DNA of 64,000 nt from Lachnospiraceae bacterium (GTDB lineage: Bacteria; Bacillota; Clostridia; Lachnospirales; Lachnospiraceae), in NCBI GenBank assembly GCA_021769135.1, contig JAETTM010000008.1:1-64000 (forward strand). The letters are read 5' to 3'. Position numbers and translations under genes: made by a program. Positions 38,879 to 47,274 of the stretch are shown here, piece by piece. The notes beneath the pieces were generated by a model. The model ran no database searches, was not told the origin of the DNA, and was given only the letters and a program-made list of their open reading frames with translations. The first letter of the stretch is position 1; each line of letters opens with the position of its first letter.

Positions 38879-40132
38879 TTATTTTCCCAAAGCCTCAAAC
38901 ATCCATTTTTTATATGCTTCCACCCCCGGCTGGTCAAACGCATTGACCCCCATCATTTTGCAGGAAAGATAGCAGGAAAACTGGAAAAAGTAAAACAGCT
39001 GCCCGAAGTGATAAGCATCCAGTCCATCTATTTCCAGCGTAAAACACGGCATTTTTTCCTTATGCGCCGCCACCGTGGCTTCATAGGCTTTCTTATTGAT
39101 ACACCAGAAATCCTTCCCGTCCAGATAGTCAAAGTAATCGGCCAGCCCATCCGATTCCACTCTTAGGGAGTCCTGACGCTCCTTTACATCCAGAAATGTT
39201 TCAAATATAATCGGAGAACCATCCTGAAGGAACTGGCCTACCGAATGCAGTTCCTCCGAATATTCCCCTGCCACCGGGAAAATTCCCTTATTGTCTTTCC
39301 CTTCGCTCTCGGCAAACAACTGAATCCACCATTTATAGAAATATCTAAACCTTGGTTCAAAGCTGGCCAGCATTTCAATCCTGTATCCACGGTTATAGCA
39401 GAAATTGCGCAGGCAGGCATACTGGAAAGCGATGTTTTCCTCTGCCGGCTTCTCATACAATTCTTTCCGCATATCCTTAGCGCCCTGTACCAACATCCTG
39501 ATATCGATTCCCGCCACGGCCATGGGCAGAAGCCCCACATTGGAAAGCGCCGTATATCTGCCCCCGATATTCTCGGGAAATTCCAGAAATGTATAACCGT
39601 TATCAGAACAAAGCTTTTCCAGGCTGCTTCCTGCCGTACCTGTTGCGATAATACGCTCCGCGGCCTTTTTCCCGTACCTTTCCTTTAAGTATTTCCGCAA
39701 GATTCTGAAGGATGCCCCCGGTTCCAGCGTTTCGAAGTTTTTTGCTATGCAATTCACATAGATGGATTTTCCCTCCAATTTCTTCAGCATATTGTTCAAG
39801 GCATGGGGCGACAAAGTATTTCCTGCATATATGATTTCCGGCGTACCGGCCTGCTGAAGCGCCTTTATCGCTCCTCTGGCCGCATTGTTGGAGCCTCCTA
39901 CCCCTATTAAAACGAATACATTTGCATTCCTCTTGATTTCCAATGCCAGCCTTTCCACCCGTTTTAATGCCGTTTCATTTGCCCATTCTTCCGTATCCAG
40001 CCATCCAAGGCTGTCCGAGTATTCCTTTTCCCCTTTTTTGGCCGTATCCAATACGCTCCTGTTTTGGGCACACAGTTTCGAGTATTCCTTTTCCCATTCT
40101 TCCTTATCGTTATGAACAATCAAATCTATCAT
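38879..40132 (-). CDS. glucose-6-phosphate isomerase-like protein with altered phosphate loop
   Basis: 417 residues of the PGI fold. Catalytic regions are intact: GVGGS (77-81), GGRYTALSNVGLLP (190-203), AESEGK (274-279), ELHSVGQ with His296, and EAYKKWMF near the end. The phosphate-binding loop, which in Gram-positive PGI reads like SKSGTTTEP, is AKNFETLEP (130-138), so most Ser/Thr contacts are gone. It probably isomerises an aldose without a normal 6-phosphate. Start at 40132 in the twin-ATG leader. It sits between the GPH symporter and the GH3 gene. Confidence 0.85.
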   Translation of the reverse strand: MIDLIVHNDKEEWEKEYSKLCAQNRSVLDTAKKGEKEYSDSLGWLDTEEWANETALKRVERLALEIKRNANVFVLIGVGGSNNAARGAIKALQQAGTPEIIYAGNTLSPHALNNMLKKLEGKSIYVNCIAKNFETLEPGASFRILRKYLKERYGKKAAERIIATGTAGSSLEKLCSDNGYTFLEFPENIGGRYTALSNVGLLPMAVAGIDIRMLVQGAKDMRKELYEKPAEENIAFQYACLRNFCYNRGYRIEMLASFEPRFRYFYKWWIQLFAESEGKDNKGIFPVAGEYSEELHSVGQFLQDGSPIIFETFLDVKERQDSLRVESDGLADYFDYLDGKDFWCINKKAYEATVAAHKEKMPCFTLEIDGLDAYHFGQLFYFFQFSCYLSCKMMGVNAFDQPGVEAYKKWMFEALGK

Positions 40133-40234
40133 TTTTAACCCCATTTCTGCGCGTTGCCGCAACTGCCGCATACCCTCCGCACCCTTTTTACAGCGGGCGG
40201 GCTTGCGGGAATAATTTGCCGTTTACTTTGCATG

Positions 40235-41647
40235 CTAAATATTCAGTTCGCTGTCCGTTACGAGGCCGGCCGCCTTATCTAGTTTTTCCTGCATTTCCAC
40301 TTCCCCTTTGCGGGATAAAGGATAAAAATACATCGCAATAACGGAAGCAATATACCCTAAAATAGGCCCTACCGTACAAAGCAATAAAATTGCTTTCAGA
40401 CATCCCGGAGACTGCTGCTCCACCTCCGCGCTATAGCCTGTCGCCGACAGAATTGCCCCGCCGAAAAACATGGAAAACGCCTGGCAGCATTTATTTACAA
40501 AGGTGAAAGTGGAGTTTACCAGCGCCGTGCCGTTCACGCCTGTGGTAATCTGGGCATAATTGGCCGCATCCAGCACAGCTGCACGGCTCAGCATATTGTT
40601 AATCGTCCATGTAAAGGTAACTGAAATATAAGTAAACATAACTGCCGCAATGGCATATCCCCCGGACAGTCCGGTCACCAGCATGGGGAGCGTAAATACG
40701 ATGGCCAGCGCCTCCACTGCAATAATTCCTATCTTTTTGCCCGTCCTTTTTACAAAAGGCTGGATAAAGATAACAAGGGCAAATCCGATAAATGTAGATG
40801 CATACCCGATATATGTAATCAAATCCGTCCTGCCGTTCATATTATACTGGAAAAAATAAATGCGGAGGGAATTGGATATCTGATAGGCAAACATATCCGT
40901 TCCATATGCAATCAACACGCAAAGCAGGGCTTTGTTTTTGGTAATAACGGATAAAATTTCCGACAGGGGCTGCTTCTCTCTCTTCTTTAGCTCTGCTTCC
41001 GGATTATACACATCCACATCTTTTACCGACATGGCCGACAAAATAAAAAGGATGGCCGATAACGTTCCGAAGATAATGGTAAACTTAAGCCATGCCCCTG
41101 CATCCTCCTGCCCGCCCAAGGCGTTCAATATGGGAAGTGCCCATGCCGAAACCACCAGCGCTGCAATGGAGCCGAACGCTTGGAAAATCGCCTGAATCCT
41201 CGTCCTCTTCGCCAAATCATTGGTCAGCATGGCGGGAAGGGCCAACTGGGGAATCTGTACAATCGTCCATGCCAGAGAATAAATAATATAAGTCACGAAT
41301 GCATACACGATTTTACCCATTGTGGAAAAATCCGGCGCTGCGAACAACAGCACGAACATAATGCCCAGGAAGGGTGCGCCGGCTATAATAAAAGGCCTGT
41401 ATTTCCCAAGTTTCGTATTCGTCCTGTCAACAATCATTCCCATCAACGGGTCAGTCACCGCATCCACCAGACGCGCTACCATAAAAATAGTACCGGCCAT
41501 CACCGCAGGAATCTGCAAAATATTCGTATAAAAATAAGTAATATACGTTCCCACCATCAGAAAAATAATATTATTGGGGAAATTCCCCACACTGTAAAGC
41601 CAATATTGGGCTTCCGTCGCCTCTTTTCTTTTTTTCTGTATACTCAT
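40235..41647 (-). CDS. GPH-family sugar:cation symporter
   Basis: 470 residues and about twelve membrane segments, glycoside-pentoside-hexuronide family (MelB/XynP-like). Family features include VDAVTDPLMGMIVDRTNTKLGKYRPFIIAGAPFL near the N-terminus. Ribosome site AGGAGGCTATGAA. It should import the glycoside that the GH3 enzyme splits. Two ROK-type palindromes lie upstream, at 41676-41690 and 41812-41824. Confidence 0.92.
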   Translation of the reverse strand: MSIQKKRKEATEAQYWLYSVGNFPNNIIFLMVGTYITYFYTNILQIPAVMAGTIFMVARLVDAVTDPLMGMIVDRTNTKLGKYRPFIIAGAPFLGIMFVLLFAAPDFSTMGKIVYAFVTYIIYSLAWTIVQIPQLALPAMLTNDLAKRTRIQAIFQAFGSIAALVVSAWALPILNALGGQEDAGAWLKFTIIFGTLSAILFILSAMSVKDVDVYNPEAELKKREKQPLSEILSVITKNKALLCVLIAYGTDMFAYQISNSLRIYFFQYNMNGRTDLITYIGYASTFIGFALVIFIQPFVKRTGKKIGIIAVEALAIVFTLPMLVTGLSGGYAIAAVMFTYISVTFTWTINNMLSRAAVLDAANYAQITTGVNGTALVNSTFTFVNKCCQAFSMFFGGAILSATGYSAEVEQQSPGCLKAILLLCTVGPILGYIASVIAMYFYPLSRKGEVEMQEKLDKAAGLVTDSELNI

Positions 41648-41675
41648 TTCATAGCCTCCTCAATAATTTGAATTA

Positions 41676-41690
41676 ATTAAAACTTTTAAT
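41676..41690. promoter_or_regulatory. candidate ROK operator O1
   Basis: Perfect palindrome ATTAAAACTTTTAAT located 28 bases before the symporter start. Its core is repeated 135 bp upstream, close to thirteen helical turns away, which would suit looping by a ROK repressor dimer of dimers. Confidence 0.6.
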
Positions 41691-41811
41691 AATATCTCCA
41701 AAAACAAAAGTGCACTTCACGCACCTTCGTATACAAAAACTTCCGGCATCGCAGTTTTTATTCCGCGCGCCCAACGAAAATCTCTGTTGGGTTAAACCTC
41801 CTTTCTATTTC

Positions 41812-41824
41812 TTAAAACTTTTAA
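41812..41824. promoter_or_regulatory. candidate ROK operator O2
   Basis: TTAAAACTTTTAA, the core of O1, in the same intergenic region between the ROK gene and the symporter. Between them lie a CCCAAC/GTTGGG hairpin and an AGGAGG not followed by a credible ORF. Confidence 0.55.
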
Positions 41825-41912
41825 TAAATAAATTATAGTCAACTTATATTTTTTAATCAATACAAATAAGTACTAAAAAGGAATGAAAAAAACTATGCAT
41901 ATTTACCAAAAT

Positions 41913-43112
41913 TCAGCATTCCAAGAACAGTCTGCTGATTACGAAATACGCAGCCCCTTTCGCCCCCCAACTGGAGTCATAGGGCTGGAAAAACACTTGC
42001 ACCTCTTCCTCATTCAGGCCATAAAAATTAGCCTTTGCCGCCTCCAAAAGCTTTTCCCTGTTAGGCTTTTCCTTCATAATATAACCATCTACCACAACAA
42101 AACCCGGATTAATCAGGTTCACCACATTCGCCAGGGCAATCCCAAGATATTCGATTACCTCCTCTATCACTTCATTCACATCCCTATCGCCCCTGCGCTG
42201 TGCATCCAAAATATCCTGTATGGTCAACCGCCCTTTTTCTTCCAGCACAGCCTTTAGTTTCAGAGCTGCCCCCCGCAGCAGCTTTTCCTGACATTTTTCA
42301 AAAATAGCCCTCTCGCTTCCCAAATCATCCACCGTTTTCCGCAGAGTTTTTCCCTCTTCGTAACAGCCTATAATATTGCGCCCCAATTCCCCTGCCCCTG
42401 ATGTACAGCCCGACACAATATCGTTCTTTATCATCAGCGGGCAAGCAATCCCTTTGGATACAAACAGATAGGCAAAAGTATCCGCCTTGCCCCTGTGGGA
42501 ACTCATTTCATATCCGATAGCCCTTATCCTGGCGTTATTATCAATAATTACAGGAACGTTAAGCATGGCCTGCAAATCCTCAGCCAAATGCTGTCCTACC
42601 CAATCCTGCCTTAAGTTGCTGCGTATCACTCCGCTCTCGCAGTCAATGAAGCCTGGAAGCCCTATTCCTACGCCCAACAAATGCCCTTCTTCTGCAAACC
42701 GCATCAGATTCCTTATTTGCCCGGTAATGCTTTGCAGCATCTGATGATAGTTTTCCGCCGCCGGTTCCTCCTCCGAAGAAGCTACCACATTGCCTCTCAT
42801 ATTTAAAAGTACCGCGTTGGTGGCATATGGCCCCAGCTCCACTCCGATTGCGCATGCCGTATCGGCCCGGAATGCAATGGAAGTCGGCCTTCTCCCCATA
42901 GCGTTTACCAGATTATTTTCCGAAAAGGGAATCTCCTCCAAAATTCCTTCCGAAAGCATTTCATTGACGCTGGTTGTTATGGTTGGAAGCGTCAGCCCCA
43001 ACGCTTCTGCAATCCCCGTCCTGGTAGCGTTCTCCGTACGGAATATCATATTTTTTATCAAAACCCTGTTCCATCTTCTCGTTTCCAGCAGACTGCTTCC
43101 TTTTTTTACCAT
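41913..43112 (-). CDS. ROK-family transcriptional repressor
   Basis: About 399 residues. An N-terminal winged helix (RRWNRVLIKNMIFRTENATRTGIAEALGLTLPTITTSVNEM) precedes the ROK sugar-kinase-like domain (IGVELGPYATNAVLL, GVGIGLPGFID, VIIDNNARIRAIGYE). The usual zinc-binding C-G-C-x4-C cluster is not obvious. XylR/NagC-type sugar-responsive repressor. Start at 43112 with GAGGGAAAAAT. Encoded directly upstream of the GPH symporter, it probably regulates symporter-PGI-GH3 through the two ATTAAAA palindromes. Confidence 0.88.
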   Translation of the reverse strand: MVKKGSSLLETRRWNRVLIKNMIFRTENATRTGIAEALGLTLPTITTSVNEMLSEGILEEIPFSENNLVNAMGRRPTSIAFRADTACAIGVELGPYATNAVLLNMRGNVVASSEEEPAAENYHQMLQSITGQIRNLMRFAEEGHLLGVGIGLPGFIDCESGVIRSNLRQDWVGQHLAEDLQAMLNVPVIIDNNARIRAIGYEMSSHRGKADTFAYLFVSKGIACPLMIKNDIVSGCTSGAGELGRNIIGCYEEGKTLRKTVDDLGSERAIFEKCQEKLLRGAALKLKAVLEEKGRLTIQDILDAQRRGDRDVNEVIEEVIEYLGIALANVVNLINPGFVVVDGYIMKEKPNREKLLEAAKANFYGLNEEEVQVFFQPYDSSWGAKGAAYFVISRLFLEC

Positions 43113-43371
43113 ATTTTTCCCTCTTTTCACACGGTTTTGTGAACTAGCATAGCAATTTATTTCATACATAATAGTTATTCTTCCTAAATGTTATCATAAC
43201 ATTTCCTTACTTTTGTTTCAATCCATTCCTTCCTGCCACTCAAAGGCTCCGCTACAGGCAATATGACATCCAACTTGCAGCGCCTCCTCTGCACATTCGC
43301 ACGGACTTTGCAGCAAGTGCAAAGTCCTGAGCCAAACTGTTGCCAATTTTTCGCCGCAACAGTTATTTTCC

Positions 43372-43399
43372 TTGAAAAAACCGCCATTTTATGTATAAT
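43372..43399 (+). promoter_or_regulatory. promoter of the ABC-F operon
   Basis: TTGAAA (43372-43377) and TATAAT (43394-43399) are separated by 16 bases, about 80 bases before the ABC-F start. Upstream in the same gap a GGACTTTGC/GCAAAGTCC hairpin is followed by GCCAAACTGTTGCC, a 14-mer repeated at 46961. No gene lies in 43113-43479. Confidence 0.55.
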
Positions 43400-43479
43400 A
43401 ATATGAGTGACTCCGTCAGAAGAATATAAAAAGGCAAATTTCAATGTGCGCAAAGCGCTGCGCAGAAATGAGGTTTAAT

Positions 43480-45117
43480 ATGATAAGTGCAAACAACGTT
43501 ACTTTAAGATTAGGGAAAAAAGCATTATTTGAGGATGTGAACATCAAATTTACCGAAGGGAACTGCTATGGGCTCATCGGCGCTAACGGGGCCGGCAAAT
43601 CCACATTCCTTAAAATATTGTCCGGCAAGCTGGAAACAACGCAGGGGGATGTTTTTATCACCCCCGGCCAGCGCATGTCCGTGTTGGAACAGGACCACTT
43701 CAAATATGACGAGTATACCGTTATGGATGTAGTCATCATGGGCAACGAAAGGCTTTACCAGATTATGAAGGAAAAGGATGCCATTTATGCCAAGGAAGAC
43801 TTCACCGACGAAGACGGTATACGCGCCAGCGAACTGGAAGGTGAATTCACCGAAATGAACGGCTGGGAAGCGGAATCGGATGCCGCTATGCTGCTCAACG
43901 GCTTAGGCATAGGCACGGAACTCCACTATTCTGTCATGAATACGTTAAACGGCAACGAAAAGGTGAAGATTCTCCTGGCCAAAGCACTCTTTGGCAACCC
44001 GGACATCCTCCTGCTGGATGAGCCTACCAACCATCTGGATTTGGATGCCATCGCATGGCTGGAGGATTTCCTTATAGACTTTAACAATACCGTTATCGTC
44101 GTATCCCATGACCGTTATTTCCTGAATAAAGTATGCACCCACATTGCGGATATCGATTACGGCAAAATCCAGCTTTATGCCGGCAACTATGATTTCTGGT
44201 ATGAATCCAGCCAGCTCCTTATCAAGCAGATGAAGGAAGCCAATAAGAAAAAGGAAGAAAAAATCAAGGAACTGCAGGAATTTATTTCACGCTTCTCCGC
44301 CAATGCTTCCAAGTCCAAACAGGCCACCAGCAGGAAGCGCGCCCTGGAAAAAATCGAACTGGAAGAAATCAAGCCTTCCAGCAGGAAGTACCCTTATATC
44401 GACTTCCGCCCCGACCGCGAAATCGGCAACGAAGTCTTAAGCGTAGAAGGGCTCTCCAAAACCATAGACGGAGTAAAGGTTTTGGACAACATTACTTTTA
44501 CGGTGGGGCATAATGATAAAATCGCCTTCGTAGGCGGCAATGAATTGGCGAAAACTACGCTTTTCCAGATTTTGATGGATGAAATGGAACCCGATGAAGG
44601 CTCCTATAAATGGGGGGTAACTACTTCCCAGGCTTATTTCCCCAAAGACAGCACGAAGGAATTCGATAACGATTATACCATCGTAGACTGGCTCACCGGC
44701 TACTCCCCCGTCAAAGACGTCACCTATGTCCGCGGCTTCCTGGGGCGCATGCTTTTTGCCGGGGAAGACGGGGTGAAGAAAGTGAATATCCTTTCCGGTG
44801 GGGAAAAAGTGAGGTGCCTCCTTTCCAAAATGATGATCAGCGGCGCCAACTGCCTGATTCTGGATGAACCCACCAACCATTTGGATATGGAATCCATTAC
44901 TGCCCTTAATAACGGAATGATAAAGTTCCCCGGCATTGAGCTTTTCGCCTGCCATGACCACCAGTTCGTGCAGACTACGGCCAACCGGATTATGGAAATC
45001 CTTCCTAACGGGCAGCTTGTGGATAAGATTACCACTTATGACGAATATCTGGCCAGCGACGAAATGGCCAGGAAACGGACGGTGTATACGAATAAGAATG
45101 TGGAGGACGATAATTAG
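43480..45117 (+). CDS. ABC-F family ATPase (YkpA/YbiT-like)
   Basis: 545 residues with two ABC domains and no membrane segments, as in ribosome-associated ABC-F translation factors. Walker A1 is GANGAGKS (34-41), and both Walker B segments are present (ILLLDEPTNHLDLD, LILDEPTNHLDME). Oddities: the first signature reads LNGNE instead of LSGGE, and the second Walker A is GGNELAKT, with Ala in place of the last Gly, as I recall for the YbiT/YkpA branch. A Lys-rich linker (250-300) separates the domains. Start at 43480 (GAGGTTTAAT, twin-ATG leader). First gene of ABC-F-PHP-HAD. Confidence 0.9.
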   Translation: MISANNVTLRLGKKALFEDVNIKFTEGNCYGLIGANGAGKSTFLKILSGKLETTQGDVFITPGQRMSVLEQDHFKYDEYTVMDVVIMGNERLYQIMKEKDAIYAKEDFTDEDGIRASELEGEFTEMNGWEAESDAAMLLNGLGIGTELHYSVMNTLNGNEKVKILLAKALFGNPDILLLDEPTNHLDLDAIAWLEDFLIDFNNTVIVVSHDRYFLNKVCTHIADIDYGKIQLYAGNYDFWYESSQLLIKQMKEANKKKEEKIKELQEFISRFSANASKSKQATSRKRALEKIELEEIKPSSRKYPYIDFRPDREIGNEVLSVEGLSKTIDGVKVLDNITFTVGHNDKIAFVGGNELAKTTLFQILMDEMEPDEGSYKWGVTTSQAYFPKDSTKEFDNDYTIVDWLTGYSPVKDVTYVRGFLGRMLFAGEDGVKKVNILSGGEKVRCLLSKMMISGANCLILDEPTNHLDMESITALNNGMIKFPGIELFACHDHQFVQTTANRIMEILPNGQLVDKITTYDEYLASDEMARKRTVYTNKNVEDDN

Positions 45118-45122
45118 GAATT

Positions 45123-46040
45123 ATGAGCATCGTAGATTTGCATGTGCATTCTAATAAATCGGACGGGAGCATGAGCCCCTCACAGCTGGTGGAACTGGCT
45201 GTGGACAAGGGGCTTTCCGCATTTGCCCTGACGGACCATGATACAACGGAAGGCATCCCGGAAGCTATGGAAACCGCCAGGAAGTATAATAATGCCCTGG
45301 CGGAAGGAAAACTGCCGCCCCTTCCAAACAGGAAACCGGGGGGATTACCCGTCCGCCCGTTGGAGGTGATTCCCGGCATTGAGTTTTCCACCGAATATCA
45401 AGGGAAAGATATTCATATCCTTGGGCTTTATATCGATTACGAAGCTTCTTTTTTTAAAGCCCAAATCCAGGCCTTTGTGGATTCGCGCATTCTCCGCAAC
45501 CGGAAAATGTGCGCGAATCTCCAGGGAGCAGGCATTGATATTTCTTATGAAAAATTATTGGAGGCCTATCCGGGCTCGGTAATTACCAGAGGGCATTATG
45601 CCCGCTATATGCTGGAGCATGGATATGTAAAAAGCATGCCGGAAGCATTTGAAAAATATATCGGAGACCATGCGGAATACTATGTGCCAAGGGAAAAAGT
45701 AACGCCTTCCCAGGCGATTGGACTCATCCTGAAAGCGGGAGGGCTCCCTATCCTCGCCCATCCGCCCCTTTATCATATGAGCGATGACGCATTGGACACT
45801 TTGGCGGGCCAGTTAACGAAGGACGGGCTGGAAGGCATTGAAGCGATTTACAGCACCTACAGCCCGGAAGACGAACGCCAAATGCGTTCCCTTGCAAAGA
45901 AATACGGACTGTGCATCAGCGGCGGCTCCGATTTTCATGGGGCCACCAAACCGAATCTGGAAATGGCTACCGGATACGGCAAGCTGTACGTTCCGGAAGA
46001 TGTGCTCCTGCAGCTGAAAACACGGCTGCAAAAAAAATAA
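45123..46040 (+). CDS. PHP-domain phosphoesterase
   Basis: 305 residues, similar to the YciV/TrpH/RNase AM group that acts on nucleoside 3',5'-bisphosphates or 5' RNA ends. The metal motif DLHVHSNKSDGSMSPSQLV opens the protein, followed by ALTDHDTTEGI, the PGIEFSTEY strand and the late GGSDFHG. It starts five bases after the ABC-F stop, so the two are translationally coupled. Substrate not proven. Confidence 0.87.
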   Translation: MSIVDLHVHSNKSDGSMSPSQLVELAVDKGLSAFALTDHDTTEGIPEAMETARKYNNALAEGKLPPLPNRKPGGLPVRPLEVIPGIEFSTEYQGKDIHILGLYIDYEASFFKAQIQAFVDSRILRNRKMCANLQGAGIDISYEKLLEAYPGSVITRGHYARYMLEHGYVKSMPEAFEKYIGDHAEYYVPREKVTPSQAIGLILKAGGLPILAHPPLYHMSDDALDTLAGQLTKDGLEGIEAIYSTYSPEDERQMRSLAKKYGLCISGGSDFHGATKPNLEMATGYGKLYVPEDVLLQLKTRLQKK

Positions 46041-46068
46041 CAATCGATATAAGAAACGGGAGAAACGG

Positions 46069-46893
46069 ATGATGAGCAACACGGCAAAAACGAAAATATT
46101 TTTTACGGATTTAGACGGCACCCTTTTAACTGACGCCAAGGAAATCACGCCCGCCACCAAAGCGGCCTTAAAGGAATGGACCGAAGCAGGCAATAAGCTT
46201 GTCCTAAGCTCCGGAAGAGCCATTGACAGCGTGAACAATGTGCGGATTTCCCTGGGCCTCGACTTTCCCGGCATGTACCTGATTGGCTGCAATGGAGGCG
46301 AAATATTCGATTGCGGAAGCGAACAGATGATATCCCGCACACCGCTTACGTTCCAGCAGGTTTCCCTCGCTATGGAAACGGCAAAGAAGGAGGGCGTCCA
46401 TTGCCATACTTATACGGACACCCACATCATAAGCCCGGCGGATGACGAAGAGCTCCTTTATTACCGCCGCGCCATCCATACGCCGGTCATTATCTGCGAA
46501 GACGTATTAAGCGCCCTGGACAAAGAACCTTGCAAATGTATCGCAATAGAACTGCACGATAAAAATAAACTGGAGCATTTTCGCCAGACCCTCCTTCCCC
46601 TTGTGGAAGGCGAATTGAATCTGCTCTACTCCAATGACAAATATCTGGAAATCTTCCCGGCTTCCTCCGGGAAAGGCGCCGCCGTCCACAAATTGTGCGG
46701 CATGCTGGACATTCCTTTGGCCAATTCATTGGCTTCCGGAGATGAAGCCAACGATATTTCCATGATTCAGGCCGCCGGCATAGGCATCGCCATGAAAAAT
46801 GCCAAGGAAAATGTGAAACAGGCCGCCGAGATTATTACCCAAACGGACAATAACCATGACGGCCTGGCTCCTGTTTTGCTGCAAAACATTTAA
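46069..46893 (+). CDS. HAD-superfamily Cof-type phosphatase
   Basis: 274 residues. Motif I is FFTDLDGTLLTDAKEIT (two catalytic Asp), motif II is LSSGRAI, and motifs III/IV are a Lys in SSGKGAAV and SGDEANDISM. A large C2B cap follows the Cof/YbjI pattern. These enzymes dephosphorylate small sugar phosphates or cofactors such as FMN. It begins 28 bases after the PHP gene. Either of two adjacent ATGs could serve as the start. Confidence 0.9.
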   Translation: MMSNTAKTKIFFTDLDGTLLTDAKEITPATKAALKEWTEAGNKLVLSSGRAIDSVNNVRISLGLDFPGMYLIGCNGGEIFDCGSEQMISRTPLTFQQVSLAMETAKKEGVHCHTYTDTHIISPADDEELLYYRRAIHTPVIICEDVLSALDKEPCKCIAIELHDKNKLEHFRQTLLPLVEGELNLLYSNDKYLEIFPASSGKGAAVHKLCGMLDIPLANSLASGDEANDISMIQAAGIGIAMKNAKENVKQAAEIITQTDNNHDGLAPVLLQNI

Positions 46894-47007
46894 GATTTGC
46901 ACGAAAATCTGGGGGAATAGATTTGACCGGAGCATGTTATGGCCTGCCATACCGCTCCGGGCCAAACTGTTGCCTTCATTAAAAAAATGTAAAATTCAAA
47001 TTTATGG

Positions 47008-47036
47008 TTGACAAATATATAAGTTTTATGTAAAAT
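47008..47036 (+). promoter_or_regulatory. tRNA promoter
   Basis: TTGACA (47008-47013) and TAAAAT (47031-47036) with a 17-base spacer lie 42 bases before the tRNA-Gly gene; a consensus -35 as expected for stable RNA. Confidence 0.75.
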
Positions 47037-47078
47037 AAATGATGTTGACGCGGAGATACGTCGGCATCTATAAAAAAT

Positions 47079-47151
47079 GCGCGAGTGGCTCAGTTGGTGG
47101 AGCGCGACCTTGCCAAGGTCGAGGCCGCGGGTTCGAGTCCCGTCTCGCGCT
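47079..47151 (+). tRNA. tRNA-Gly (GCC)
   Basis: Acceptor arms GCGCGAG/CTCGCGC pair fully. The anticodon loop CTTGCCAAG gives anticodon GCC, and the T-arm contains GGTTCGAGTCC. No encoded CCA. Confidence 0.95.
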
Positions 47152-47183
47152 CTTTTAATAAATAATACTATAATTAATCTTAT

Positions 47184-47257
47184 GGAAGCATAGCTCAGCC
47201 GGGATGAGCGTTCGCCTCACACGCGAGAGGTCATGGGTTCGAGCCCCATTGCTTCCA
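47184..47257 (+). tRNA. tRNA-Val (CAC)
   Basis: Acceptor arms GGAAGCA/TGCTTCC pair fully. The anticodon stem TTCGC/GCGAG encloses loop CTCACAC, giving anticodon CAC. T-arm GGGTTCGAGCCCC. It is 32 bases after tRNA-Gly and probably co-transcribed. Confidence 0.92.
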
Positions 47258-47274
47258 TTATTTTATGCCCTTTT

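Noticed and set aside
38863-38943. 81-base longer N-terminus for the GH3 enzyme
   Set aside because: It overlaps the end of the PGI-like gene; AAAGGAG sits directly before the ATG at 38862.
28679-41647. Sulfoquinovose (sulfo-EMP or sulfo-transaldolase) operon
   Set aside because: The general logic is similar, but there is no GH31 sulfoquinovosidase, no recognisable sulfolactaldehyde reductase or dehydrogenase, and the isomerase and kinase belong to other families; the substrate is left open.
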